Positions 9,000 to 17,800 of a DNA stretch of 34,700 bases are shown in pieces. The notes under the pieces are model-generated. The model had not been told where the DNA came from. It searched no databases and was given only the letters and a program-made list of their open reading frames with translations. The DNA lies in assembly GCA_024225195.1 (NCBI GenBank), contig JAAEMV010000680.1, forward strand, positions 1 through 34,700, given 5' to 3'. The first letter of the stretch is position 1. The number at the start of each line of letters is the position of its first letter. The position numbers were made by a program, and so were the translations under genes. Origin of the DNA: Planctomycetaceae bacterium. Lineage in GTDB: Bacteria; Planctomycetota; Planctomycetia; Pirellulales; Pirellulaceae.

Positions 9000-9071
9000 G
9001 AGTTTTAGGTACCAGGGGCTGACGAAAGCGTCTGAGAGTCGTTGAGTTGACGAGGTGATTCAGCGTTCGGG

Positions 9072-9962
9072 TTAATTACTGCTTCGAGTGGCTACGACGA
9101 TTCGATCATGGCCGCTGTAATCTTTTATCACTCGCACGTCTGAATAGGCCGCGTTGTTTCGCACGAAATCAACACAGCGGTCCATGATGATCGGGCTGGT
9201 CTCGAACATCAATGCTCCATTGGGGAGCAAGAATTGTGCGGCGTCGTCGACTAGCCTTTGGATGATCTCGGTTCCATGATCACCAGAAAATAGTGCAATG
9301 TCCGGTTCATGATTTTTGACTTGATCGTCCACTGTGGATATTTCGAGTTGGCCGATATAGGGAGGGTTGCTGACAATCAAATGGACTGGGCTACTGCCCT
9401 GCGGTAACGCATCCAGGAGATCGCCTGCGAAGAAGTGTATTTTGGAATCGACAGCGTGAAGAGCCGCGTTGGATTTCGCAATTTCGAGTGCGGGTTCGGA
9501 AATGTCAGTAGCAGCAATTTTGCAATTTTCGATTAGCGTTGCTAACGTAACGGCGATGCACCCACTGCCGGTTCCTACGTCGATGATGCGAATAGGATCG
9601 CTCTCTAAGTTCTTTGTGAATTCCACAGCGGCGACAACCAGATGTTCGGTTTCCGGTCTCGGAATAAGGACATTGGAGTCGACTTGAAATCGAAGGGAGT
9701 AGAACTCGCGGTATCCGGCAAGATAGGCAACCGGTTCTCCAGCCGCCCTGCGTTTAACCCATGCGCGAAATTCAGTTAATTGTTGAGTAGGAGGTTGTTC
9801 GTCGAACCGGGTATAGAGCTCAATTCGCTGGCAGTCTAAAGCTTCGGCCAGCAAAACCTCAGCTTCCAGGCGCGCATTTCCAATCGTCGATTTTGAGAAA
9901 AAATCGGTCGTCCAGTCTAGTAACTGTTTAATGTTCCACGTTTGTTCAGGTGTTTCGGACAT
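9072..9962 (-). CDS. prmC: Release factor glutamine methyltransferase PrmC (HemK)
   Basis: PrmC N5-methylates the glutamine of the GGQ motif of class-1 release factors using S-adenosylmethionine. The 296-residue protein has the helical N-terminal domain (about 1-95), the SAM-binding motif DVGTGSG (128-134) and the active-site motif SNPPYIG (NPPY at 199-202), at normal family length. It follows prfA by 53 bp on the same strand, so the enzyme and its substrate are made from one unit, the classical bacterial arrangement. The 72-bp region to xerD is convergent and shows no clear terminator. Confidence 0.95.
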   Translation of the reverse strand: MSETPEQTWNIKQLLDWTTDFFSKSTIGNARLEAEVLLAEALDCQRIELYTRFDEQPPTQQLTEFRAWVKRRAAGEPVAYLAGYREFYSLRFQVDSNVLIPRPETEHLVVAAVEFTKNLESDPIRIIDVGTGSGCIAVTLATLIENCKIAATDISEPALEIAKSNAALHAVDSKIHFFAGDLLDALPQGSSPVHLIVSNPPYIGQLEISTVDDQVKNHEPDIALFSGDHGTEIIQRLVDDAAQFLLPNGALMFETSPIIMDRCVDFVRNNAAYSDVRVIKDYSGHDRIVVATRSSN

Positions 9963-10015
9963 GCGTATTTCATATGAAAAATCTAATTGCCGTTGCGACA
10001 GTTCGGCTTCCGCAA

Positions 10016-11089
10016 TTATTCCAAGGACATCGACGATCGGAGGGTTTGTCGATCGTGATCGATCAACGCATCCGTCAAATATTGGACGGACCCTGAGATG
10101 ATCTGATCAAGTTTGTAGAGTGTTAAATTGATTCGATGGTCGCTGACTCTGTTTTCGGGGAAGTTGTAAGTGCGAATCCGCTGGCTACGATCTCCAGAGC
10201 CGACAAGACTTTTACGTTGATCGGCTCGCTGTTGATTTTCTTGTTGCTGGAGATGGTCGTATAGCTTCGACTTTAAAATTCGCATTCCCTTGGCAAGGTT
10301 TTTGTGTTGAGAACGTTCTTCAAAACACTTGACGACGACACCAGTTTCGTGGTGAGTGATTCTTACCGCGGAGGCAGTTTTGTTGACGTGTTGGCCGCCA
10401 GGTCCGCTACTCGCAGCGTATCTTTCTACGGTGTAGTCTTCTGGCTTTAATTCGATTTCAACATCTTCGGGTTCTGGAAGCACAGCGACGGTAGCGGCTG
10501 AGGTATGAACACGTCCTTTTGTTTCTGTGTCAGGAACGCGTTGAACACGGTGACCACCACTCTCATACTGAAGTTCCCGATAACACCCCTCCCCTTCAAT
10601 GGAGATGGTAACTTCTTTGAAGCCTCCCAGTTCGGTGGTACTCGATTCAAGGGCGGAAAATTTCCAGCCCTTCACTTCGCAATGCTTACTGTACATCTCG
10701 TAAAGATTGCGAGCGAATAAGGCAGCCTCGTCTCCGCCTGTTCCAGCTCGGATTTCCATCACACACCGGGAGCGGTTGGCATCTTCACCGCCAATTGTCA
10801 TTTCTAACAATTCATCCCAGTAGGTTTCGCGAGTCGCTAGTGTGGTCTTGAGTTCTTCTTCAGCCATTTCTCGTTCTTCGAGATCGCTGGAATTTGCCAT
10901 CTCCCGGAGTTCTTCAATCTCGTTGAGGAGGTCCGTGAAGCGTCGGTATCTCGTCGCGAGTTTCGCGAGTGAGCCATGTTCGCGAGCCACGGCAGCCATC
11001 TTGGAGGAATTGGATTGGACTTCCGGATCACTCAGTTGTTGTTCGAGTTCTTCAAATCGCTTCAGTTTTTCATCGAGCATTTCGCGCAT
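10016..11089 (-). CDS. prfA: Peptide chain release factor 1
   Basis: RF1 reads UAA and UAG stop codons and triggers peptide release. From ATG at 11089 the protein has 357 residues, the usual length. The track start (TTG 11161) adds 24 residues ([10 protein letters not shown]...) without family support, while [10 protein letters not shown] matches the normal N-terminus and has AAGG about 9 nt upstream. Domain hallmarks are the [11 protein letters not shown] segment (from about 116), the stop-codon-reading P-x-T tripeptide as PDT at 186-188 (RVQRVPDTE), and the catalytic GGQ at 231-233 ([12 protein letters not shown]). The P-x-T form marks RF1 rather than RF2 (SPF). prmC lies just downstream. 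A promoter and a possible leader ORF lie upstream. Confidence 0.96.
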   Translation of the reverse strand: MREMLDEKLKRFEELEQQLSDPEVQSNSSKMAAVAREHGSLAKLATRYRRFTDLLNEIEELREMANSSDLEEREMAEEELKTTLATRETYWDELLEMTIGGEDANRSRCVMEIRAGTGGDEAALFARNLYEMYSKHCEVKGWKFSALESSTTELGGFKEVTISIEGEGCYRELQYESGGHRVQRVPDTETKGRVHTSAATVAVLPEPEDVEIELKPEDYTVERYAASSGPGGQHVNKTASAVRITHHETGVVVKCFEERSQHKNLAKGMRILKSKLYDHLQQQENQQRADQRKSLVGSGDRSQRIRTYNFPENRVSDHRINLTLYKLDQIISGSVQYLTDALIDHDRQTLRSSMSLE

Positions 11090-11184
11090 TTTGTTTGCCT
11101 TGTTAGAAGGTGCATTGCGAAATCGAAGTGGTAGGTTCGCAGTGCGAGGGGGTTGGGTCAACGACGGTGCAACTTGCTCGCTGG

Positions 11185-11256
11185 CTAAGACTCGAGCAGC
11201 GATTCAACAGCAGTGGCGGATGAGCGACGAATGGATTTGGATTTGTTGCGTGGCAT
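11185..11256 (-). CDS. Candidate 23-residue leader peptide before prfA
   Basis: An ATG at 11256 opens a 23-codon frame, [23 protein letters not shown], ending in TAG 95 nt before the prfA ATG. It begins about 20 nt after the start predicted from the promoter at 11282-11310. The peptide is basic and Ser-rich. No good Shine-Dalgarno precedes it, and a short chance ORF cannot be excluded. Its stop is UAG, the codon read only by RF1, the product of the next gene. Confidence 0.25.
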   Translation of the reverse strand: MPRNKSKSIRRSSATAVESLLES

Positions 11257-11281
11257 ATTTCTGACCGTTTAAGACAGTAAA

Positions 11282-11310
11282 AATATATCAATCGGGAAAA
11301 ATAAGAACAA
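11282..11310 (-). promoter_or_regulatory. Candidate sigma70-type promoter for prfA-prmC
   Basis: On the minus strand, TTGTTC (11310-11305) and TATATT (11287-11282) are separated by exactly 17 bp, and TGA precedes the -10 (extended -10). The -10 matches five of six consensus bases; the -35 only three of six. Transcription would start near 11275, giving a 5' leader of about 185 nt. Confidence 0.5.
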
Positions 11311-11345
11311 GCCGAGGGAGCTGAGATTGGTGCTGTCGTAGGAAA

Positions 11346-12299
11346 TCACCGCTCTGGTGTTTCGTTTTCCCTGAGTCTTTCTGCAAATACGGCATCTACA
11401 ATCAATTGTAATGAGTGGTACATCACAATGGGGATGATGTTGAATCCTAAATTGACTGCCGTGGAGAGCCCGATCATGAGTGTCTTTTGGCTACCCGAAA
11501 AGCCTATCGCAATTTGTTTTGGGCGGGGAAGTCCGATTGTTTTGGCCGTGAAAATACCCAGCCAGAAAACGGTTACGTGGACGGAAACCAGGATGACAAC
11601 AGTTGTCAAAAGGTCATAAATCGAAATTGGCGAATCGGTTTGATTTTCAAATCGAAGCCCCATTTTTACCGCTCCAAGAAAAACCATTGCGAGAACGCCA
11701 ATGAGTGCAAGCCTGCTAAGTAAGGGTTTTGCCTGAGTGGCCCACGCGGCCGACGAGCGGTGGCGGCGGGTAAGCTGTGCCAGAGCGATTGGAACCACGA
11801 CATAAAAGAACAATTTGTAAATGGTGCCTACGAGTTGGGTCGAATCAATTTGATCGCCGGTCTGCAAGAAAATCCAGAATGGCATCACGAAGAAACAGGT
11901 TGCATTGGTGAGGATGGTAACCATCACGGCCACGCTGTCGTCTCCGCCGGCCGCACGCGTGAGAACGGCTGCCGATGCGAGCGTGCTTGGAGTGGCAGCG
12001 GTAATGATGATACCGGGACCCAGTTCGGCTCCAGCCAGTGCCGCCAGCGGCCAGACCAGTAGCGGAATTAGGATCAAATTGAATGCGGCTCCCAATAACG
12101 GTGCGGTGGGCCGCGCCAACGATTGCTGCAGTTTTCCAAATTCCAAGGGCCAAGCCATCAAAAACATGGTTGCTGAGACAACTGACCACTTTAGCCATTC
12201 GATCTCTGCAAGCGTTTCAAAAGGGTTGGCAAACTGAAATCCCATCGCCATTAGTAGAAGAAGGGAAGCTAAAAACCAATGTTTTTGAATAAACTGCAT
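11346..12299 (-). CDS. SBF-like (bile acid:sodium symporter family) membrane transporter
   Basis: The chosen start is ATG at 12299 (MQFIQKHWFLASLLLL), giving 317 residues, the normal length for the SBF-like family. The track start at 12569 would add 90 polar residues and overlap the aroC coding region. About nine to ten hydrophobic helices run through the protein. The family-type segments TPSTLASAAVLTRAAGGDDSVAV (about 102-124) and GFSGSQKTLMIGLSTA are visible; the first carries the crossover-helix region expected for substrate and cation binding. The substrate is unknown; family members move organic anions with sodium. It diverges from aroC with a 154-bp gap and is separated from prfA, so it is probably a single-gene unit. 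Confidence 0.85.
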   Translation of the reverse strand: MQFIQKHWFLASLLLLMAMGFQFANPFETLAEIEWLKWSVVSATMFLMAWPLEFGKLQQSLARPTAPLLGAAFNLILIPLLVWPLAALAGAELGPGIIITAATPSTLASAAVLTRAAGGDDSVAVMVTILTNATCFFVMPFWIFLQTGDQIDSTQLVGTIYKLFFYVVVPIALAQLTRRHRSSAAWATQAKPLLSRLALIGVLAMVFLGAVKMGLRFENQTDSPISIYDLLTTVVILVSVHVTVFWLGIFTAKTIGLPRPKQIAIGFSGSQKTLMIGLSTAVNLGFNIIPIVMYHSLQLIVDAVFAERLRENETPER

Positions 12300-12335
12300 G
12301 GATAGGTCGATGTAGATGTTTGTGACAGCGGCTCT

Positions 12336-12364
12336 ATTCGAACGATTGTAATCCCTGCTGCCAA
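12336..12364 (-). promoter_or_regulatory. Candidate promoter for the SBF-like transporter
   Basis: On the minus strand TTGGCA (12364-12359) lies 17 bp from TCGAAT (12341-12336). The -35 matches five of six bases and the -10 four of six. Transcription would start about 30 nt before the ATG at 12299, a sensible leader length that also supports the shortened start. Confidence 0.4.
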
Positions 12365-12453
12365 CCACACTTGATTGGTTTAGAATAGAAGCGGCTCGGG
12401 AATCATAAGATTCGAGCAATATTTTCTCCCTCCTCAGAAACGCAAACAAGATC

Positions 12454-13593
12454 ATGCTTCGATACTGGACTGCCGGCGAATCCCACGGAAAGTGCCTTTT
12501 GGCGTTAATTGACGGATTTCCTGCTGGATTTGAGATAGACACCGACAAAATCGATGAATTGCTGGTCATGAGACAGGGCGGCTATGGCCGTGGTAAACGT
12601 CAGACTCTTGAGCAGGATCATGTCGATGTTCTTACCGGTGTCTGGAATAACGTAACCCTTGGAGCGCCGATCACGCTTAAGGTGCCTAACAATGATTACA
12701 AGCTGGAGCGGCTCAAGGAATTGCCTCGCCCCCGTCCCGGGCATGGTGATTTGAGTGGTTCGCTAAAGTACTTAAGTTCGATGAGGGGAATTTTAGAGCG
12801 GGCGAGTGCGAGGGAAACTTGTGTTCGCGTTGCAGCGGGAGCCCTGTGTCAGCAGCTGTTGGAGTCTTTTGGAATTCAAACACTCGGCTATGTCGTGCAG
12901 CTTGGCGGGCTGAAAATTCCTGCGAAGAAAGGAACCCTTGTTCAGAGAAAAGCCTGGCGGAATGAGAGTGAGATTTATTCGCTCAATCCCGATCTCGATG
13001 GTGAGGCCAGATCCTTGGTTGATGAGACCAAAAAAGCGGGTGACACCCTTGGGGGGATCATCGAAGTCGTGGTTGAGGGATTGCCGTTTGGGCTTGGTAC
13101 CCATGCCCAGTGGGATCGAAAACTCGATGGGAAACTTGCCCAGGCAGTGATGGCCGTTCAGGCAATCAAAGGTGTTGAAATTGGGATGGGATTTGAAGCG
13201 GCTGGGTTACCCGGCAGCCAAGTCCATGATGGAATTCAATTCGAGTCGAGTGAGAAATCGAGTGCAAATTTGGGGTATGTTAGGCCGACTAATAACGCTG
13301 GAGGGCTGGAGGCGGGGATGACCAATGGTCAACCGTTGGTCATTCGGGCTGCTAAAAAACCGATTAGCACGCTGCAAACGCCACTTGAGTCCATCAATAT
13401 GGAAACCAAGGAACCGAGCAAGGCGAGCTATGAGCGAAGCGACGTCTGTGCTCTGTCTGCTGCCAGTATCATTATTGAGAGCGTGGTTGCATTTGAGATT
13501 GCCGCGGCAATGGTGGACAAGTTCGGAGGTGATAGCATTCAAGAAATGAAGGCAAGATGGGACCTTTTTCATGAAATGGCTGGGGAAAAGTGA
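12454..13593 (+). CDS. aroC: Chorismate synthase
   Basis: AroC converts 5-enolpyruvylshikimate-3-phosphate to chorismate, the last step of the shikimate pathway, with reduced FMN. The 379-residue protein shows the family signatures in order: GESHGKCLLALIDGFPAG (residues 8-25), GRGKRQTLEQD (about 47-57), RPGHGDLSG (about 94-102), and RASARETCVRVAAGAL (about 114-129), followed by the late NNAGGLEAGMTNGQP segment. Length and motifs are standard. It diverges from the transporter gene, and no other aromatic-pathway gene is adjacent. GAGG-like purines are absent before the ATG; TCCTCAG is present instead, so initiation is probably Shine-Dalgarno-independent. Confidence 0.96.
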   Translation: MLRYWTAGESHGKCLLALIDGFPAGFEIDTDKIDELLVMRQGGYGRGKRQTLEQDHVDVLTGVWNNVTLGAPITLKVPNNDYKLERLKELPRPRPGHGDLSGSLKYLSSMRGILERASARETCVRVAAGALCQQLLESFGIQTLGYVVQLGGLKIPAKKGTLVQRKAWRNESEIYSLNPDLDGEARSLVDETKKAGDTLGGIIEVVVEGLPFGLGTHAQWDRKLDGKLAQAVMAVQAIKGVEIGMGFEAAGLPGSQVHDGIQFESSEKSSANLGYVRPTNNAGGLEAGMTNGQPLVIRAAKKPISTLQTPLESINMETKEPSKASYERSDVCALSAASIIIESVVAFEIAAAMVDKFGGDSIQEMKARWDLFHEMAGEK

Positions 13594-13760
13594 CAAATCG
13601 TTATTGGTGTTTTCAGTGAAAAACATCAAGATTATGAAGACAGAGGCGGCCGACTTTCGGTGGGGGCCAGCTCCTGTTTTACGGTCGCGGTCGATCGGAT
13701 CATTTTTCGCGTAGGCCGTCATCAATCAACTATCAATTAGCTGGCAAGGAAGTCAGGAAA

Positions 13761-14831
13761 ATGAGCGACAATCAGCGAAGAGCTGTGTGCCGAATTCTGT
13801 TCCTGATTCTGTGCGCGTTTCCCACTGCCTCCGTCGGGTATTGGATTTTTCACCCGCAAACTGCAGTGACGTGGGAGCGTGAGATACAAGCCAATTTAGG
13901 CCTGACGACACGGATTGATTCGGTCGAAACGCCCGGTCCGTACACGGTCATTTTGAGAGGCGTAGAGTTTCTGAATGTTGACGGTGAGCCGATTTTGGAA
14001 ACCGTCGAAGCCAGGGTCGAATTCGGCAAACAATTTGACCGTGTGGTGATCCCTAATAAAGTGACGGGAGTTTCCGACAAGGGAATCGCATTGTTCATTG
14101 AAAATGTTCGTCAGAATATCGTCCGAAAACGCTCAATTGAGAAACGGTTGTTAATTGAATTTGAACAGGACCTTGTGATCAAGAAACAATTAGCGGTCGA
14201 GGCGGATCGGTTGTTTGCGAGAACGAGCTCATTTCAACTGAATCCCTCCGTCCGATTGGGAGAGCAGATCGTTCTAGCGGATTTTCGGATTGAATTTGGT
14301 AAGTCAGATACGACCAATCCTGAAGCTTTTGCGGCAGCAACTTTTAGTATCGGAAATGAAGGGGAAGTCCGCGGGAACGGCAAGTTCGTCGAGTTGGAAA
14401 TCAATCGAAAAGATGCGGACGGCCTTGGCTTTAATTTGAATACCAACGGCTTGGCTATTCCCTGCTGGTTGTTGAAAAATAGTTTTGTCGATCTTCCAGC
14501 GACCCTTGGTCCCGACGCTCTATTCAAAGGTGAAGTTCTTTCTCAACCCCAGGCGAGTATTTCAAATGTGTCGCTGCGAGGGTGGTTTGAACAAGTTAGT
14601 TTGGCGGCATCGGTGTCGCAGGGAAGCGTTGAGTCGGCGATGGTTCAGTTGGTCGAGTGTGAATTCGAAGGAGGCCTTTTATCTCGCTGGCAAGCTAATC
14701 TTTTTCCCAACTCTGAATCTGCTCCACGTCCGATCGACGGTGAGTACTTGTTCACCTATACCCGCAATCTGGACATTGCGGGCGCGATCAATAAGGCATG
14801 GAGCGATTACTCTACTGACCTTGAACAGTAA
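13761..14831 (+). CDS. Membrane-anchored hypothetical protein, beta-rich
   Basis: The 356-residue protein starts at ATG with AGGAA five bases upstream. One membrane helix at about residues 11-30 (ILFLILCAFPTASVGYWIF) precedes a soluble part that appears rich in beta strands (TRIDSVETPGPYTVILRGVEFL, FRIEFGKSDT, WFEQVSLAASVSQGSV). The order of a short anchor, a segment like 'new axis of inner-membrane AsmA-type proteins' (RIDSVETPGPYTVILRGVEF), and repeated beta elements loosely recalls AsmA/DUF748-type envelope proteins, but I cannot assign it. It ends 30 bp from the end of the convergent ResB-CcsA gene. No partner is obvious. Confidence 0.8.
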   Translation: MSDNQRRAVCRILFLILCAFPTASVGYWIFHPQTAVTWEREIQANLGLTTRIDSVETPGPYTVILRGVEFLNVDGEPILETVEARVEFGKQFDRVVIPNKVTGVSDKGIALFIENVRQNIVRKRSIEKRLLIEFEQDLVIKKQLAVEADRLFARTSSFQLNPSVRLGEQIVLADFRIEFGKSDTTNPEAFAAATFSIGNEGEVRGNGKFVELEINRKDADGLGFNLNTNGLAIPCWLLKNSFVDLPATLGPDALFKGEVLSQPQASISNVSLRGWFEQVSLAASVSQGSVESAMVQLVECEFEGGLLSRWQANLFPNSESAPRPIDGEYLFTYTRNLDIAGAINKAWSDYSTDLEQ

Positions 14832-14861
14832 TCGCGAAATTTCAAAGGTTAGGGTGGGTGC

Positions 14862-17800
14862 TTAGCTGAGAATTTTCTTGTCGGCAGCTTCCCGGGCGTA
14901 ACTCATCCAGAATTTAACTGGAATGAAAACGAAGGCCGCAACGACGACGTGTGCGACTGCAACCATGATGATTTTCTGAATGGTGTTATCCTCTGTCCCC
15001 GCATACGCGTGTAATCCGACTCCCATCGAATTGACGCCTTTCCAGGACCAAAGAACAATCACGTTGCCAAGTACCGCCAGAGCAGCGATGCCACGATCCT
15101 TTACGAGGCCGCCCCAGCGAGCATGAAGAACAACGGCATTCCAGAGCACGATCATCAGTGCGCCATTTTCTTTCGGGTCCCAGCCCCAGAACCTTCCCCA
15201 CGAATCGTCACCCCAGAGGCCACCTAAAACGGTGCCAAAAAAGCTGCAGAACAGGCCGAAACAAACAATCCCATAGATCAAATTGACGAAGGAACGACGT
15301 CTTTGAACCGTTGCAAATGCGGGCGTTACCAGTAATCCAATCAAGTAGGCGAATCCGAGCAAGCCCGCCGCAAACGTCGCACTGTATCCAAGTGAAATGC
15401 AAATCACATGAGTGGAAAGCCAGAATTGAGTGTCTAGAACTGCGACCATCACGGTAAACGTATCACCATCTACAATGGTCATTGTCCAAGCCCAAATTAA
15501 AGCGAGTAATGCGCCGAGCGAAGCGACGACATTTCCGATTCCCAGTTTGGTGATCCGTTCAACGATCAACATGAGTACGACCAATCCCATCGAAACAAAT
15601 AGAGCCGATGAATAGAGGTTGGTAACTGGAGGGCGACCGGAGATGATTACACGGAAAACTAAGCCCGTTATTTGCCATCCCAACCCTAAGAGAATTAACG
15701 AACTCGATACGCGATTCCAGAGTTGGTGCAGTCCAATCCAGCCAAAGCAAGCTGTGATAAATGCGAGCAGATAGATTGCTGTGGCAAAGTAAAACGGTGG
15801 ATAACTATTGTAAATCTTCTCAACGCTAAATTTCCGACTGCTAAAACCGGTTGGCTGCGTTGCTTCAATTTCCGCCAAATAGTCGTCCACCACGGTGTTG
15901 AACGTTGCTGAGTCCTGAGCGAGATAGGCTGGGCGAAGTTTCGACAAAAGTTCGAAGAACTTGTTTTCGTCTGGTTCGATCTCTGCATTGCCGTTGTTAA
16001 GTTCCAAAATCTTACCGGCCATATCTTTCTCTGCGAAGGCGACGTTTTGGGCAAGAATCGAGTCGATTAATGGATTGTCATTGTTTTCAATCGACTTTCG
16101 AATAGCCTCGGGGATCTGATCCCAATTGTCCATAAGAGACTTTGCAATTTGCTCTTTATCGGTCGTTCCAAAAGCTGCTCCCAGTTGCTGGCGAATGATG
16201 GGATCTTCCAGCAAGAAACCGATATTAGCGGCACGAATGACGCGAGGCTTAATGATGGGAACGATCTCTCGTTCCACAATTGCTTTGGCCAGTTCCGTCG
16301 TGGTCTTGCAATCAAGTTTCACGGCGAGGTCAGCTAACCATGCACTTGTTCGACTGGAATAGAAGGATGTCCACGGAAGATCAGGATCTGATGTCGGGAT
16401 CAGAAGAGGAATCAAGGGTGACTCGATGTTACGGTCTGCTAATTCAAGCCCTTCAAGGATGGTGAGTTCATCCAGATCGCGGGCGCCCACCGGTCCAAGC
16501 ATCAGTTTCAGGCCGTAAACTTGTTGCAAGGCATCCCGGACACTCAAGAGTCGTTTTTGAAAAACAGTCCAATCTTCATCTCTCGCCTCACGGTTGGGTA
16601 AAAGTTTACTGAGTTCGCTTTCTGCTGCCAGTATTTCTTCAAGCGTGTATTTAAACTTTCTTGCTCTTGATTCGGCTAATGTTGATGGAAGACTAAGGGC
16701 GTTAATGATGCTTAAGTCTTCGATTCGAAAAATCCGATACTGTTCGAATCCATCTGCCTCAAACAGGTTGTCTGCCAGCCAGCGAATTGCCGGTTGGTTT
16801 TCATTTTTACCGTCAGAGACTGTTTCCCGCTTACTCAATTGTCTTGCGGTGTTTCGTGCGAAAGAATCGAGAGGTTGAACCCGGCCGTTAATCGTGATTG
16901 GAATTTCGCCGAACCGATCGAGTTTCATCTCTTCCACAACAGCCTTTTTAGAGTCGGAGGCTCCCTCTTTGAGAGTCCAGCCAGCCATCAGTAGGCAAAA
17001 AGCAATGGGGATCACCCATTTTCGTTTTCCTGTGGTATAGGCTGCGAAGCGACCAGTACTAGTCTCGGTGGAAGCAATGTCAGTTGTGAGTTCCGGGGAT
17101 TTGGCCGATCTCGGTGATTTTCGACTTTTTTCTAGAAACCCAAGGAGCGAACTACCAAACTGCGCCATCAATCCAACGACTGAGAACATGCAGCAAACGT
17201 AGGGGATCATCCAGCCTTCGTTTTTCACAATCTGCAGGACGGAGATTTGGTCGCCGTTGGGAAGTGCACTCATTGAACTTTGATAAAACGTCTCGCCGGA
17301 GTAACGGAGCGGATTGTTCATCCAGATGAGTTGCTCACTCGAAACTCCTGATTCGAAATCTTCCAGTTGGATCTCCGATCCGAAAAATCGAGGCGTATTT
17401 GTCCCGATATAGTTCTCACGTTGAGCGTCGTCGAGGGTGATCGCGTACGGCTTGTATTCAGTTTTAAAACGCAGCGCTATTTGATAAGTTTTGTCGCCTA
17501 CGGTTACTGAGTTGTCCCGACTCGGGTCGAGAAGTTGGGTGATCAAATAGGTGCCGAGTGATTTGCCATCTTTCAATAATTCAACGTAAGCGGATGCGAA
17601 ATCGACCGACTGGTCGGTATCTGTTCCTGTCGAAATGGGAATGGGAGTTGCTGCCCATTCCAAGCCGATGCCCGCACTACTGACTGGATCGGCGGTATTG
17701 ATTCTGGTGATGTCGGAGTTTGGAATGTACTGGAGGCACTTCACGTCAAACGGGAGTTCTTCGGAAACAATTAAATTCTGCTTCTCCAGTAACTTTCCTG

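Noticed and set aside
11161-11185. Programmed frameshift from the leader ORF into prfA
   Set aside because: The prfA frame is at -1 relative to the leader stop, and GAGTCTTAG is not a slippery sequence, so a -1 shift is not supported.
12300-12569. N-terminal extension of the SBF-like transporter
   Set aside because: The 90 extra residues are polar, run into aroC and would include the proposed promoter; the ATG at 12299 begins at the first membrane helix.
13207-13725. 172-residue minus-strand ORF across the aroC 3' end
   Set aside because: It is antisense to well-supported aroC sequence and has no family features.
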